Assembly (NCBI GenBank): GCA_032622095.1
Contig: CP136063.1
Location: forward strand, 271,429,426 to 271,493,425
Reading direction: 5' to 3'
Length of the DNA stretch: 64,000 bases
From: Siphonodentalium dalli
Lineage: Eukaryota; Mollusca; Scaphopoda; Gadilida; Siphonodentaliidae
How positions within the stretch are numbered: the first letter of the stretch is position 1; every line of letters starts with the position of its first letter. The notes under the pieces were generated by a model, which had not been told where the DNA came from, made no database searches, and saw nothing but the letters and a program-made list of their open reading frames with translations. Both the position numbers and the translations under genes were made by a program. This document shows positions 9,501-22,630 of the stretch, piece by piece.

Positions 9501-12133
9501 AATAAAGAACGCTCATTGTTAGTCTATTCCTGGTATGTTACAAATAAAGAACGCTCATTGTTCGTCTATTCATGGTATGTTACAAATAAAGAGCGTTCAT
9601 CGTTAGTCTATTCCTGGTATGTTACAAATAAAGAACGCTCATTGTTAGTCTATTCCTGGTATGTTACAAATAAAGAGCGTTCATCGTTAGTCTATTCCTG
9701 GTATGTTACAAATAAAGAACGCTCATTGATTGTCTATTCCTGGTATGTTACAAATAAAGAACACTCATTGTTAGTCTATTCCTGGTATGTTATAAATAAA
9801 GAGCGTTCATTGTTAGTCTATTCATGATATATTACACATAAAGAACGCTCATTGTTAGTCTTACTCCTGGTATGTTACAAATAAAGAACGCTCATTGTTA
9901 GTCTTACTCCTGGTATGTTACAAATAAAGAGCGTTCATTGTTAGTCTTACTCCTGGTATGTTACAAATAAAGAGAGTTCATTGTTAGTCTATTCCTGGTA
10001 TGTTACAAATAAAGAACCCTCATTGTTAGTCTATTCCTGGATTGTAACCAACAAAGAACGTCCATTGTTAGTCTTATTCATGGTATGTTACAAATAAAGA
10101 ACGCTCATTGTTAGTCTATTCCTGGTATGTTACAAATAAAGAGCGTTCATCGTTAGTCTATTCCTGGTATGTTACAAATAAAGAACGCTCATTGTTAGTC
10201 TATTCCTGGTATGTTACAAATAAAGAGCGTTCATCGTTAGTCTATTCCTGGTATGTTACAAATAAAGAACGCTCATTGTTTGTCTATTCCTGGTATGTTA
10301 CAAATAAAGAACGCTCACCGTTAGTCTATTCCTGGTATGTTATAAATAAAGAGCGTTTATTGTTAGTCTATTCCTCGTTTGTTATAAATAAAGAGCTTTC
10401 ATTGTTAGTCTATTCCTGATATATTACACATAAAGAACGCTCATTGTTAGTATTACTCCTGGTATGTTACAAATAAAGAGCGTTCATTGTTAGTCTTACT
10501 CCTGGTATGTTTCAAATAAAGAATGTTCATTGTTAGTCTATTCCTGGTATGTTACACACAAAGAGCGTTCATTGTCAGTCTACTCATTGTATATTACCAA
10601 TAAAGAGCGTCCCTTGTTAGTATATTCATGGTATGTTACAAATAAAGATCGTTCATTGTTAGTCTTATTCCTGGTATGTTACAAATAAATAACGCTCATT
10701 GTTAGTCTATTCCTGGTATGTTACAAATAAAGAGCGTTCATTGTTAGTCTTATTCCTTGTATGTTACAAATAAAGAACACTCATTGTTAGTCTATTCCTG
10801 GTATGCTACAAATAAAGAACGCTCATTGTTAGTCTATTCCTGGTGTGTTACAAATAAAGAGCGTTCATTGTTAGTCTATACCTGGTATGATACAAATAAA
10901 GAGCGTTCATTGTTAGTCTACTCATTGTATATTACCAATAAAGAGCGTTCCTTGTTAGAAAATTCATGGTATGTTACAAATAAAGAACGCTCATTGTTCG
11001 CCTATTCCTGGTATGTTACAAATAAAGAGCGTTCATCGTTAGTCTATTCCTGGTATGTTACAAATAAAGAACGCTCATTGTTTGTCTATTCCTGGTATGT
11101 TACAAATAAAGAACACTCATTGTTAGTCTATTCCTGGTATGTTACAAATAAAGAGCGTTCATTGCTAGTCTATTCCAGGTATGTTACAAATAAAGAACGT
11201 TTATTGCTAATCTTATTCCTGGTATGTTACAAATAAAGAACGCTCATTTTTAGTTTTATTCCTGGTATGTTACAAATAAAGAGCGTTCATTGTTAGTCTA
11301 TTCCTGGTATGTTACAAATAAAGAGCGTTTATTGTTTGTCTATTCCTGGTATGTAACCAACAAAGAACGTCCATTGTTAGTCTTATTCCTGGTATGTTAC
11401 ACATAAAGAGCGTTCATTGTTAGTATATTCATTGTTTGTTACCAATAAAGACCGTTCATTGTTAGTCTTATTCCTGGTATGTTACAAATAAATAACGCTC
11501 ATTGTTAGTCTATTCCCGGTGTGTTACAAATAAAGAGCGTTCATTGTTAGTCTATACCTGGTATGATACAAATAAAGAGCGTTCATTGTTAGTCTACTCA
11601 TTGTATATTACCAATAAAGAGCGTTCCTTGTTTGAAAATTCATGGTATCTTACAAATAAAGAACGCTCATTGTTAGTCTATTCCTGGTATGTTACAAATA
11701 AAGAACGCTCATTGTTAGTCTATTCCTGGTATGTTACAAATAAAGAACGCTCATTGTTCGTCTATTCATGGTATGTTACAAATAAAGAGCGTTCATCGTT
11801 AGTCTATTCCTGGTATGTTACAAATAAAGAACGCTCATTGTTAGTCTATTCCTGGTATGTTACAAATAAAGAGCGTTCATCGTTAGTCTATTCCTGGTAT
11901 GTTACAAATAAAGAACGCTCATTGATTGTCTATTCCTGGTATGTTACAAATAAAGAACACTCATTGTTAGTCTATTCCTGGTATGTTATAAATAAAGAGC
12001 GTTCATTGTTAGTCTATTCATGATATATTACACATAAAGAACGCTCATTGTTAGTCTTACTCCTGGTATGTTACAAATAAAGAACGCTCATTGTTAGTCT
12101 TACTCCTGGTATGTTACAAATAAAGAGCGTTCA
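6575..12133 (+). repeat. Array block A, ~5.6-kb duplication
   Basis: This block matches 28404-33962 at a constant offset of 21829 bp. Every variant landmark I checked lines up, including GAGCTTTTATTGC at about 6627, the AAGTACGCTC variant near 7182 and AACACTCATTG near 10774. It contains two related copies starting at 9306 and 11502, 2196 bp apart, and the same 2196-bp spacing recurs at 31135 and 33331. The left break is near 6575, where the text changes from GATATATTAC to ordinary monomers. The right break is near 12134. Confidence 0.85.
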
Positions 12134-13659
12134 TCGTTAGTCTATTCCTGGTATGTTACAAATAAAGAACGCTCATTGATTGTCTATTCCTGGTATGTTA
12201 CAAATAAAGAGCGTTCATTGTTAGTCTATTCCTGATATATTACACATAAATAACGCTCATTGTTAGTCTTACTCCTGGTATGTTACAAATAAAGAACGCT
12301 CATTGTTAGTCTTACTCCTGGTATGTTACAAATCAAGAACGTTCATTGTTAGTCTTACTCCTGGTATGTGACAAATAAAGAGAGTTCATTGTTAGTCTAT
12401 TCCTGGTATGTTACAAATAAAGAACGCTCATTGTTCGTCTATTCCTGGTATGTTACAAATAAAGAGCGTTCATCGTTAGTCTATTCCTGGTATGTTACAA
12501 ATAAAGAACGCTCATTGTTAGTTTATTCCTGGTATGTTACACATAAAGAGCGCTCTCGTTAGTCTATTCCAGGTATGTTACAAATAAAGAACGCTCATTG
12601 TTTGTATATTCCTGGTATGTTACAAATAAAGAACACTCATTGTTAGTCTATTCCTGGTATGTTATAAATACAGAGCGTTCATTGTTAGTCTATTCCTGAT
12701 ATATTACACATACAGAACGCTCATTGTTAGTCTTACTCCTGGTATGTTACAAATACAGAACGCTCATTGTTAGTCTTACTCCTGGTATGTTACAAATCAA
12801 GAACGTTCATTGTTAGTCTTACTCCTGGTATGTGACAAATAAAGAGAGTTCATTGTTAGTCTATTCCTGGTATGTTACAAATAAAGAACGCTTATTGTTA
12901 GTCTATTCCTGGATTGTAACCAACAAAGAACGTCTATTGTTAGTCTTATTCATGGTATGTTACAAATAAAGAACGCTCATTGTTAGTCTATTCCTGGTAT
13001 GTTACAAATAAAGAGCGTTCATCGTTAGTCTATTGCTGGTATGTTAAAAATAAAGAACGCTCATTGTTAGTCTATTCCTGGTATGTTACAAATAAAGAGC
13101 GTTCATCGTTAGTCTATTCCTGGTATGTTACAAATAAAGAACGCGCATTGTTCGTCTATTCCTGGTATGTTACAAATAAAGAACGCTCATTACACATAAA
13201 GAACGCTCATTGTTAGTCTTACTCCTGGTATGTTACAAATAAAGAGCGTTCATTGTTAGTCTTACTCCTGGTATGTTACAAATACAGAATGTTCATTGTT
13301 AGTCTATTCCTGGTATGTTACAAATCAAGAGCGTTCATTGTTAGTCTATTCCTGTTATGTTACAAATAAAGAACGCTCATTGTTATATAGTCTATTCCTA
13401 GTATGTTACAAATAAAGAGCGTTCATTGTTAGTCTTACTCCTGGTATGTTACAAATAAAGAGCGTTCATTGTTAGTCTTACTCCTGGTATGTTACAAATA
13501 CAGAATGTTCATTGTTAGTCTATTCCTGGTATGTTACAAATCAAGAGCGTTCATTCTTAGTCTATTCCTGTTATGTTACAAATAAAGAACGCTCAATGTT
13601 ATATAGTCTATTCCTAGTATGTTACAAATAAAGAGCGTTCATTGTTAGTCTTACTCCTG
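12134..13659 (+). repeat. Array mosaic region with 216-bp duplication
   Basis: About 12300-13060 resembles 35790-36550 (offset 23484) and its copy at 62150-62900, marked by AAATCAAGAACG, TGTGACAAATAAAG and the 41-bp TTCTCGTTAG monomer. From about 13230 to 13660 a five-monomer unit of 216 bp is repeated in tandem; its marker AATACAGAATG occurs at 13281 and 13497. It holds rare variants (CCTGTTATG, CCTAGTATG, AATCAAGAG and a 46-bp TTATATAG monomer). Its length fits five monomers plus the 4-base insertion and two 43-bp units. Confidence 0.7.
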
Positions 13660-16360
13660 GTATGTTACAAATAAAGAACGCTCATTGTTAGTCTATTCCT
13701 GGTATGTTATAAATAAAGAGCGTTCATTGTTAGTCTTACTTCTGGTATGTTACCATACAGAACGCTCATTGTTAGTCTTATTCCTGGTATGTTACAAATA
13801 AAGAGCGTTCATTGTTAGTCTATTCCTGGTATGTTACCAATAAAGCTCATTCATTGTTAGTCTTATTCCTGTGATGTTACAAATAAAGAGCGTTCATTGT
13901 TAGTCTATTCCTGGTACGTTACAAATAAAGAGCGTGTATTGTTAGTCTATTCCTGGTATGTAACCAACAAAGCACGTCCATTGTTAGTCTTATTCCTGGT
14001 ATGTTACACATAAAGAGCGTTCATTGTTAGTCTTATTCCTGGTATGTTACAAATAAAGAACGCTCATTGTTAGTCTATTCCTGGTATGTTACATATAAAG
14101 AACGTCCATTGTTAGCCTTATTCCTGGTATGTTACAAATAAAGAACGCTCATTGTTAGTCTATTCCTGGTATGTTACAAATAAAGAGCTTTTATTGCTAG
14201 TCTATTCCAGGTATGTTACAAATAAAGAACGTTTATTGCTAATCTTATTCCTGGTATGTTACAAATAAAGAACGCTCATTTTTAGTTTTATTCCTGGTAT
14301 GTTACAAATAAAGAGCGTTCATTGTTAGTCTATTCCTGGTATGTTACAAATAAAGAGCGTTTATTGTTTGTCTATTCCTGGTATGTAACCAAGAAACAAC
14401 GTCTATTGTTAGTCTTATTCCTGGTATGTTACACATAAAGAGCGTTCATTGTTAGTATATTCATTGTTTGTTACCAATAAAGACCGTTCATTGTTAGTCT
14501 TAGTCATGGTATGTTACAAATAAAGAGCGTCCCGTATTAGTATATTCATGGTATGTTACACATAAAGATCGTTCATTGTTAGTCTTACACATTGTATGTT
14601 ACAAATAAAGAGCGTTCATTGTTAGTCTATTCCTGGTTTGTTACAAATAAATAACGCTCATTGTTATATAGTCTATTATTGGTATGTTACAAATAAAGAG
14701 CGTTCATTGTTAGTCTTTCTCCTGGTATGTTACAAATATCTTACGCTCATTGTTAGTCTATTCCTGGTATGTTATAAATAAAGAGCGTTCCTTGTTAGTA
14801 TATTCATGGTATGTTACAATTAAAGATCTTGCATTGTTAGTCTTATTCCTGGTATGTTACACATAAAGAGCGTTCATTGTTAGTCTACTCATTGTATATT
14901 ACCAATAAAGAGCGTTCCTTGTTAGAAAATTCATGGTATGTTACAAATAAAGATAGTTCATTGTTAGTCTTATTCCTGGTATGTTACAAATAAAGAACGC
15001 TCATTGTTAGTCTATTCCTGGTATGTTACAAATAAAGAGCGTTAATTGTTAGTCTATTCCTGGTATGTAACCAACAAGGAACGTCCATTGTTAGTCTTAT
15101 TCATGGTATGTTACAAATAAAGAGCGTTCATTGCTAGTCTTACTCCTGGTATGTGACAAATAAAGAACGCTCATTATTAGTCTTACTCTTGGTAGGTTAC
15201 ATATAAAGAGCGTTGATTGATAGTCTATTATTGGTATGTTACATATAAAGAACGCTCATTGTTAGTCTTACTCCTGGTATGTTACAAATAAAGAGTGTTC
15301 ATTGTTAGTCTTACTCCTGGTATGTTACAAATAAAGAACGCTCATTGCTAGTCTATTCCTAGTATGTTACAAATAAAGAGCGTTCATTGTTAGTCTTATT
15401 CCTGGAATGTTACAAATAAATAACGCTCAGTGTTAGTCTATTCCTGGTGTGTTACAAATAAAGAGCGTTCATTGTTAGTCTATACTTGGTATGATACAAA
15501 TAAAGAGCGTTCATTGTTAGTCTACTCATTGTATATTACCAATAAAGAGCGTTCCTTGTTAGAAAATTCATGGTATGTTACAAATAAAGAACGCTCATTG
15601 TTCGTCTATTCCTGGTATGTTACAAATAAAGAGCGTTCATCGTTAGTCTATTCCTGGTATGTTACAAATAAAGAACGCTCATTGTTAGTCTATTCCTGGT
15701 ATGTTACAAATAAAGAACGCTCATTGTTCGTCTATTCGTGGAATGTTACAAATAAAGAGCGTTCATCGTTAGTCTATTCCTGGTATGTTACAAATAAAGA
15801 ACGCTCATTGTTAGTCTATTCCTGGTATGTTACAAATAAAGAGCGTTCATCGTTAGTCTATTCCTGGTATGTTACAAATAAAGAACGCTCATTGATTGTC
15901 TATTCCTGGTATGTTACAAATAAAGAACACTCATTGTTAGTCTATTCCTGGTATGTTATAAATAAAGAGCGTTCATTGTTAGTCTATTCATGATATATTA
16001 CACATAAAGAACGCTCATTGTTAGTCTTACTCCTGGTATGTTACAAATAAAGAACGCTCATTGTTAGTCTTACTCCTGGTATGTTACAAATAAAGAGAGT
16101 TCATTGTTAGTCTATTCCTGGTATGTTACAAATAAAGAACCCTCTTTGTTAGTCTATTCCTGGATTGTAACCAACAAAGAACGTCCATTGTTAGTCTATT
16201 CCTGGTATGTTACAAATGAAGAGCGTTCAATTTTAGTCTATTCCTGGTATGTTACAAATAAAGAACGCTCATTGTTAGTCTATTCCTGGTATGTTACAAA
16301 TAAAGAGCGTTCATCGTTAGTCTATTCCTGGTATGTTACAAATAAAGAACGCTCATTGTT
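13660..16360 (+). repeat. Array block B
   Basis: This matches 27931-30631 at offset 14271. The B-type arrangement continues beyond 16360 in the copy at about 51240-54440, with which B shares AAATAAAAAACGC and AAAGAATGC out to about 16940. B and the 51-54 kb block therefore look like closer relatives to each other than to the 28-30 kb block, although all three share the 13.7-16.3 kb part. B carries private changes such as CAAATATCTTACGC near 14736 and ACCAAGAAACAAC near 14392. Confidence 0.8.
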
Positions 16361-16686
16361 TGTCTATTCCTGGTATGTTACAAATAAAAAACGCTCATCG
16401 TTAGTCTATTCCTGGTATGTTATAAATAAAGAGCGTTTATTGTTAGTCTATTCCTCGTTTGTTATAAATAATGAGCGTTCGTTGTTAGTCTATTCCTGAT
16501 ATATTACACATAAAGAATGCTCATTGTTAGTCTTATTCCTGTGATGTTACAAATAAAGAGCGTTAATTGTTAGTCTATTCTTGGTATGTTACAAATAAAG
16601 AGCGTTCATTGTTAGTCTTACATCTGGTATGTTACAAATAAAGAACGCTCATTGTTAGTCTATTCCTGGTATGTTATAAATAAAGA

Positions 16687-19562
16687 GCGTTCTTTGTTAG
16701 TATATTCATGGTATGTTACAAATAAAGATCGTGCATTGTTAGTCTTATTCCTGGTATGTTACACATAAAGAGCGTTCATTGTTAGTCTACTCATTGTATA
16801 TCACCAATAAAGAGCGTCCCTTGTTAGAAAATTCATGGTATGTTACAAATAAAGATCGTTCATTGTTAGTCTTATTCCTGGTATGTTACAAATAAAGAAC
16901 GCTCATTGTTAGTCTATTCCTGGTATGTTACAAATAAAGAGCGTTCATCGTTAGTCTATTCCTGGTATGTTACAAATAAAGAACGCTCATTGTTAGTCTA
17001 TTCCTGGTATGTTACAAATAAAGAGCGTTCATCGTTAGTCTATTCCTGGTATGTTACAAATAAAGAACGCTCATTGATTGTCTATTCCTGGTATGTTACA
17101 AATAAAGAACACTCATTGTTAGTCTATTCCTGGTATGTTATAAATAAAGAGCGTTCATTGTTAGTCTATTCATGATATATTACACATAAAGAACGCTCAT
17201 TGTTAGTCTTACTCCTGGTATGTTACAAATAAAGAACGCTCATTGTTAGTCTTACTCCTGGTATGTTACAAATAAAGAGCGTTCATTGTTAGTCTTACTC
17301 CTGGTATGTTACAAATAAAGAGAGTTCATTGTTAGTCTATTCCTGGTATGTTACAAATAAAGAACCCTCATTGTTAGTCTATTCCTGGATTGTAACCAAC
17401 AAAGAACGTCCATTGTTAGTCTTATTCATGGTATGTTTCAAATAAAGAACGCTCATTGATAGTCTATTCCTGGTATGTTACAAATAAAGAGCGTTCATCG
17501 TTAGTCTATTCCTGGTATGTTACAAATAAAGAACGCTCATTGTTAGTCTATTCCTGGTATGTTACAAATAAAGAGCGTTCATCGTTAGTCTATTCCTGGT
17601 ATGTTACAAATAAAGAACGCTCATTGTTTGTCTATTCCTGGTATGTTACAAATAAAGAACGCTCACCGTTAGTCTATTCCTGGTATGTTATAAATAAAGA
17701 GCGTTTATTGTTAGTCTATTCCTCGTTTGTTATAAATAAAGAGCTTTCATTGTTAGTCTATTCCTGATATATTACACATAAAGAACGCTCATTGTTAGTA
17801 TTACTCCTGGTATGTTACAAATAAAGAGCGTTCATTGTTAGTCTTACTCCTGGTATGTTTCAAATAAAGAATGTTCATTGTTAGTCTATTCCTGGTATGT
17901 TACACACAAAGAGCGTTCATTGTCAGTCTACTCATTGTATATTACCAATAAAGAGCGTCCCTTGTTAGTATATTCATGGTATGTTACAAATAAAGATCGT
18001 TCATTGTTAGTCTTATTCCTGGTATGTTACAAATAAAGAGCGTTCATTGTTAGTCTTACACATTGTATGTTACAAATAAAGAGCGTTCACTGTTAGTCAC
18101 CTCCTGACAAATAACCAATACTGAGCGTTCTTTGTTAGTATATTCATGGTATGTTACAAATAAAGATCGTGCATTGTTAGTCTTATTCCTGGTATGTTAC
18201 ACATAAAGAGCGTTCATTGTTAGTCTACTCATTGTATATCACCAATAAAGAGCGTCCCTTGTTAGAAAATTCATGGTATGTTACAAATAAAGATCGTTCA
18301 TTGTTAGTCTTATTCCTGGTATGTTACAAATAAAGAACGCTCATTGTTAGTCTATTCCTGGTATGTTACAAATAAAGAGCGTTCATCGTTAGTCTATTCC
18401 TGGTATGTTACAAATAAAGAACGCTCATTGTTAGTCTATTCCTGGTATGTTACAAATAAAGAGCGTTCATCGTTAGTCTATTCCTGGTATGTTACAAATA
18501 AAGAACGCTCATTGATTGTCTATTCCTGGTATGTTACAAATAAAGAACACTCATTGTTAGTCTATTCCTGGTATGTTATAAATAAAGAGCGTTCATTGTT
18601 AGTCTATTCATGATATATTACACATAAAGAACGCTCATTGTTAGTCTTACTCCTGGTATGTTACAAATAAAGAACGCTCATTGTTAGTCTTACTCCTGGT
18701 ATGTTACAAATAAAGAGCGTTCATTGTTAGTCTTACTCCTGGTATGTTACAAATAAAGAGAGTTCATTGTTAGTCTATTCCTGGTATGTTACAAATAAAG
18801 AACCCTCATTGTTAGTCTATTCCTGGATTGTAACCAACAAAGAACGTCCATTGTTAGTCTTATTCATGGTATGTTTCAAATTAAGAACGCTCATTGATAG
18901 TCTATTCCTGGTATGTTACAAATAAAGAGCGTTCATCGTTAGTCTATTCCTGGTATGTTACAAATAAAGAACGCTCATTGTTAGTCTATTCCTGGTATGT
19001 TACAAATAAAGAGCGTTCATCGTTAGTCTATTCCTGGTATGTTACAAATAAAGAACGCTCATTGTTTGTCTATTCCTGGTATGTTACAAATAAAGAACGC
19101 TCACCGTTAGTCTATTCCTGGTATGTTATAAATAAAGAGCGTTTATTGTTAGTCTATTCCTCGTTTGTTATAAATAAAGAGCTTTCATTGTTAGTCTATT
19201 CCTGATATATTACACATAAAGAACGCTCATTGTTAGTATTACTCCTGGTATGTTACAAATAAAGAGCGTTCATTGTTAGTCTTACTCCTGGTATGTTTCA
19301 AATAAAGAATGTTCATTGTTAGTCTATTCCTGGTATGTTACACACAAAGAGCGTTCATTGTCAGTCTACTCATTGTATATTACCAATAAAGAGCGTCCCT
19401 TGTTAGTATATTCATGGTATGTTACAAATAAAGATCGTTCATTGTTAGTCTTATTCCTGGTATGTTACAAATAAAGAGCGTTCATTGTTAGTCTTACACA
19501 TTGTATGTTACAAATAAAGAGCGTTCACTGTTAGTCACCTCCTGACAAATAACCAATACTGA
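16687..19562 (+). repeat. 1438-bp direct tandem duplication
   Basis: Copy 1 is 16687-18124 and copy 2 is 18125-19562. The landmark monomer with TCACCTCCTGACAAATAACC lies at 18097 and 19535, exactly 1438 bp apart, and related frames begin at 16906/18344 and 17456/18894. The two copies differ by very little; one example is AAATAAAGAACGC near 17444 against AAATTAAGAACGC near 18882. At the junction CTGAGCGTTC runs into TTTGTTAG, while the outer ends share GAGCGTTC. This fits exchange within the 8-mer common to many monomers. Confidence 0.85.
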
Positions 19563-19924
19563 GCGTTCATTGTTAGTCTATTCCTGGTATGTTACCAATA
19601 AAGATCATTCATTGTTAGTCTTATTCCTGTGATGTTACAAATAAAGAGCGTTAATTGTTAGTCTATTCTTGGTATGTTACAAATAAAGAGCGTTCATTGT
19701 TAGTCTTACTCCTGGTATGTTACAAATAAAGAACGCTCATTGTTAGTCTATTCCTGGTATGTTATAAATAAAGAGCGTTCCTTGTTAGTATATTCATGGT
19801 ATGTTACAAATAAAGATCGTGCATTGTTAGTCTTATTCCTGGTATGTTACACATAAAGAGCGTTCAGTGTTAGTCTACTCATTGTATATTACCAATAAAG
19901 AGCGTTCCTTGTTAGAAAATTCAT

Positions 19925-21306
19925 GGTATGTTACAAATAAAGATCGTTCATTGTTAGTCTTATTCCTGGTATGTTACAAATAAAGAACGCTCATTGTTAG
20001 TCTATTCCTGGTATGTTACAAATAAAGAGCGTTAATTGTTAGTCTATTCCTGGTATGTAACCAACAAGGAACGTCCATTGTCAGTCTTACTCCTGGTATG
20101 TTACAAATAAAGAACGCTCATTGTTATATAGTCTATTCCTGGTATGTTACAAATAAAGAGCGTTCATTGTTAGTCTTACTCCTGGTATGTTACAAATATA
20201 GAACGCTCATTGTTAGTCTATTCCAGGTATGTTACAAATAAAGAACGTTTATTGCTAATCTTATTCCTGGTATGTTACAAATAAAGAACGCTCATTGTTA
20301 GTTTTTTTTCTGGTATGTTACAAATAAAGAGCGTTCTCGTTAGTCTATTCCAGGTATGTTACAAATAAAGAACGCTCATTGTTTGTCTATTCCTGGTATG
20401 TTACAAATAAAGAACACTCATTGTTAGTCTATTCCAGGTATGTTATAAATAAAGAGCGTTCATTGTTAGTCTATTCCTGATATATTACACATAAAGAACG
20501 CTCAGTGTTAGTCTTACTCCTGGTATGTTACAAATAAAGAACCCTCTTTGTTAGTCTATTCCTGGATTGTAACCAACAAAGAACGTCCATTGTTAGTCTA
20601 TTCCTGGTATGTTACAAATGAAGAGCGTTCAATTTTAGTCTATTCCTGGTATGTTACAAATAAAGAACGCTCATTGTTAGTCTATTCCTGGTATGTTACA
20701 AATAAAGATCGTTCATTGTTAGTCTTATTCCTGGTATGTTACAAATAAAGAACGCTCATTGTTAGTCTATTCCTGGTATGTTACAAATAAAGAGCGTTAA
20801 TTGTTAGTCTATTCCTGGTATGTAACCAACAAGGAACGTCCATTGTCAGTCTTACTCCTGGTATGTTACAAATAAAGAACGCTCATTGTTATATAGTCTA
20901 TTCCTGGTATGTTACAAATAAAGAGCGTTCATTGTTAGTCTTACTCCTGGTATGTTACAAATATAGAACGCTCATTGTTAGTCTATTCCAGGTATGTTAC
21001 AAATAAAGAACGTTTATTGCTAATCTTATTCCTGGTATGTTACAAATAAAGAACGCTCATTGTTAGTTTTTTTTCTGGTATGTTACAAATAAAGAGCGTT
21101 CTCGTTAGTCTATTCCAGGTATGTTACAAATAAAGAACGCTCATTGTTTGTCTATTCCTGGTATGTTACAAATAAAGAACACTCATTGTTAGTCTATTCC
21201 AGGTATGTTATAAATAAAGAGCGTTCATTGTTAGTCTATTCCTGATATATTACACATAAAGAACGCTCAGTGTTAGTCTTACTCCTGGTATGTTACAAAT
21301 AAATAA
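19925..21306 (+). repeat. Duplicated ~615-bp module, 765-bp spacing
   Basis: The stretch 19925-20541 recurs at 20690-21306. The rare TTGTTATATAG monomer occurs at 20121 and 20886, and AGATCGTTCATTG at 19941 and 20706. Between them about 150 bp (about 20541-20690) comes from another part of the HOR, marked by ACCCTCTTTG and GAAGAGCGTTCAATTTTAG, as in block X near 5190-5300. Confidence 0.75.
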
Positions 21307-22630
21307 CGCTCATTGTTAGTCTTTCTCCTGGTATGTTACAAATCAAGAACGTTCATTGTTAGTCTTACTCCTGGTATGTGACAAATAAAGAGAGTTCATT
21401 GTTAGTCTATTCCTGGTATGTTACAAATAAAGAACGCTCATTGTTCGTCTATTCCTGGTATGTTACAAATAAAGAGCGTTCATCGTTAGTCTATTCCTGG
21501 TATGTTACAAATAAAGAACGCTCATTGTTAGTCTATTCCTGGCATGTTACACATAAAGAGCGTTCTCGTTAGTCTATTCCAGGTATGTTACAAATAAAGA
21601 ACGCTCATTGTTCGTATATTCCTGGTATGTTACAAATAAAGAACACTCATTGTTAGTCTATTCCTGGTATGTTATAAATACAGAGCGTTCATTGTTAGTC
21701 TATTCCTGATATATTACACATACAGAACGCTCATTGTTAGTCTTACTCCTGGTATGTTACAAATACAGAACGCTCATTGTTAGTCTTACTCCTGGTATGT
21801 TACAAATCAAGAACGTTCATTGTTAGTCTTACTCCTGGTATGTGACAAATAAAGAGAGTTCAGTGTTAGTCTATTCCTGGTATGTTACAAATAAAGAACG
21901 CTCATTGTTAGTCTATTCCTGGATTGTAACCAACAAAGAACGTCCATTGTTAGTCTTATTCATGGTATGTTACAAATAAAGAACGCTCATTGTTAGTCTA
22001 TTCCTGGTATGTTACAAATAAAGAGCGTTCATCGTTAGTCTATTCCTGGTATGTTACAAATAAAGAACGCTCATTGTTAGTCTATTCCTGGTATGTTACA
22101 AATAAAGAGCGTTCATCGTTAGTCTATTCCTGGTATGTTACAAATAAAGAACGCTCATTGTTTGTCTATTCCTGGTATGTTACAAATAAAGAACGCTCAC
22201 CGTTAGTCTATTCCTGGTATGTTATAAATAAAGAGCGTTTATTGTTATTCTATTCCTCGTTTGTTATAAATAAAGAGCTTTCATTGTTAGTCTATTCCTG
22301 ATATATTACACATAAAGAACGCTCATTGTTAGTATTACTCCTGGTATGTTACAAATAAAGAGCGTTCATTGTTAGTCTTACTCCTGGTATGTTTCAAATA
22401 AAGAATGTTCATTGTTAGTCTATTCCTGGTATGTTACACACAAAGAGCGTTCATTGTCAGTCTACTCATTGTATATTACCAATAAAGAGCGTCCCTTGTT
22501 AGTATATTCATGGTATGTTACAAATAAAGATCGTTCATTGTTAGTCTTATTCCTGGTATGTTACAAATAAAGAGCGTTCATTGTTAGTCTTACACATTGT
22601 ATGTTACAAATAAAGAGCGTTCACTGTTAG

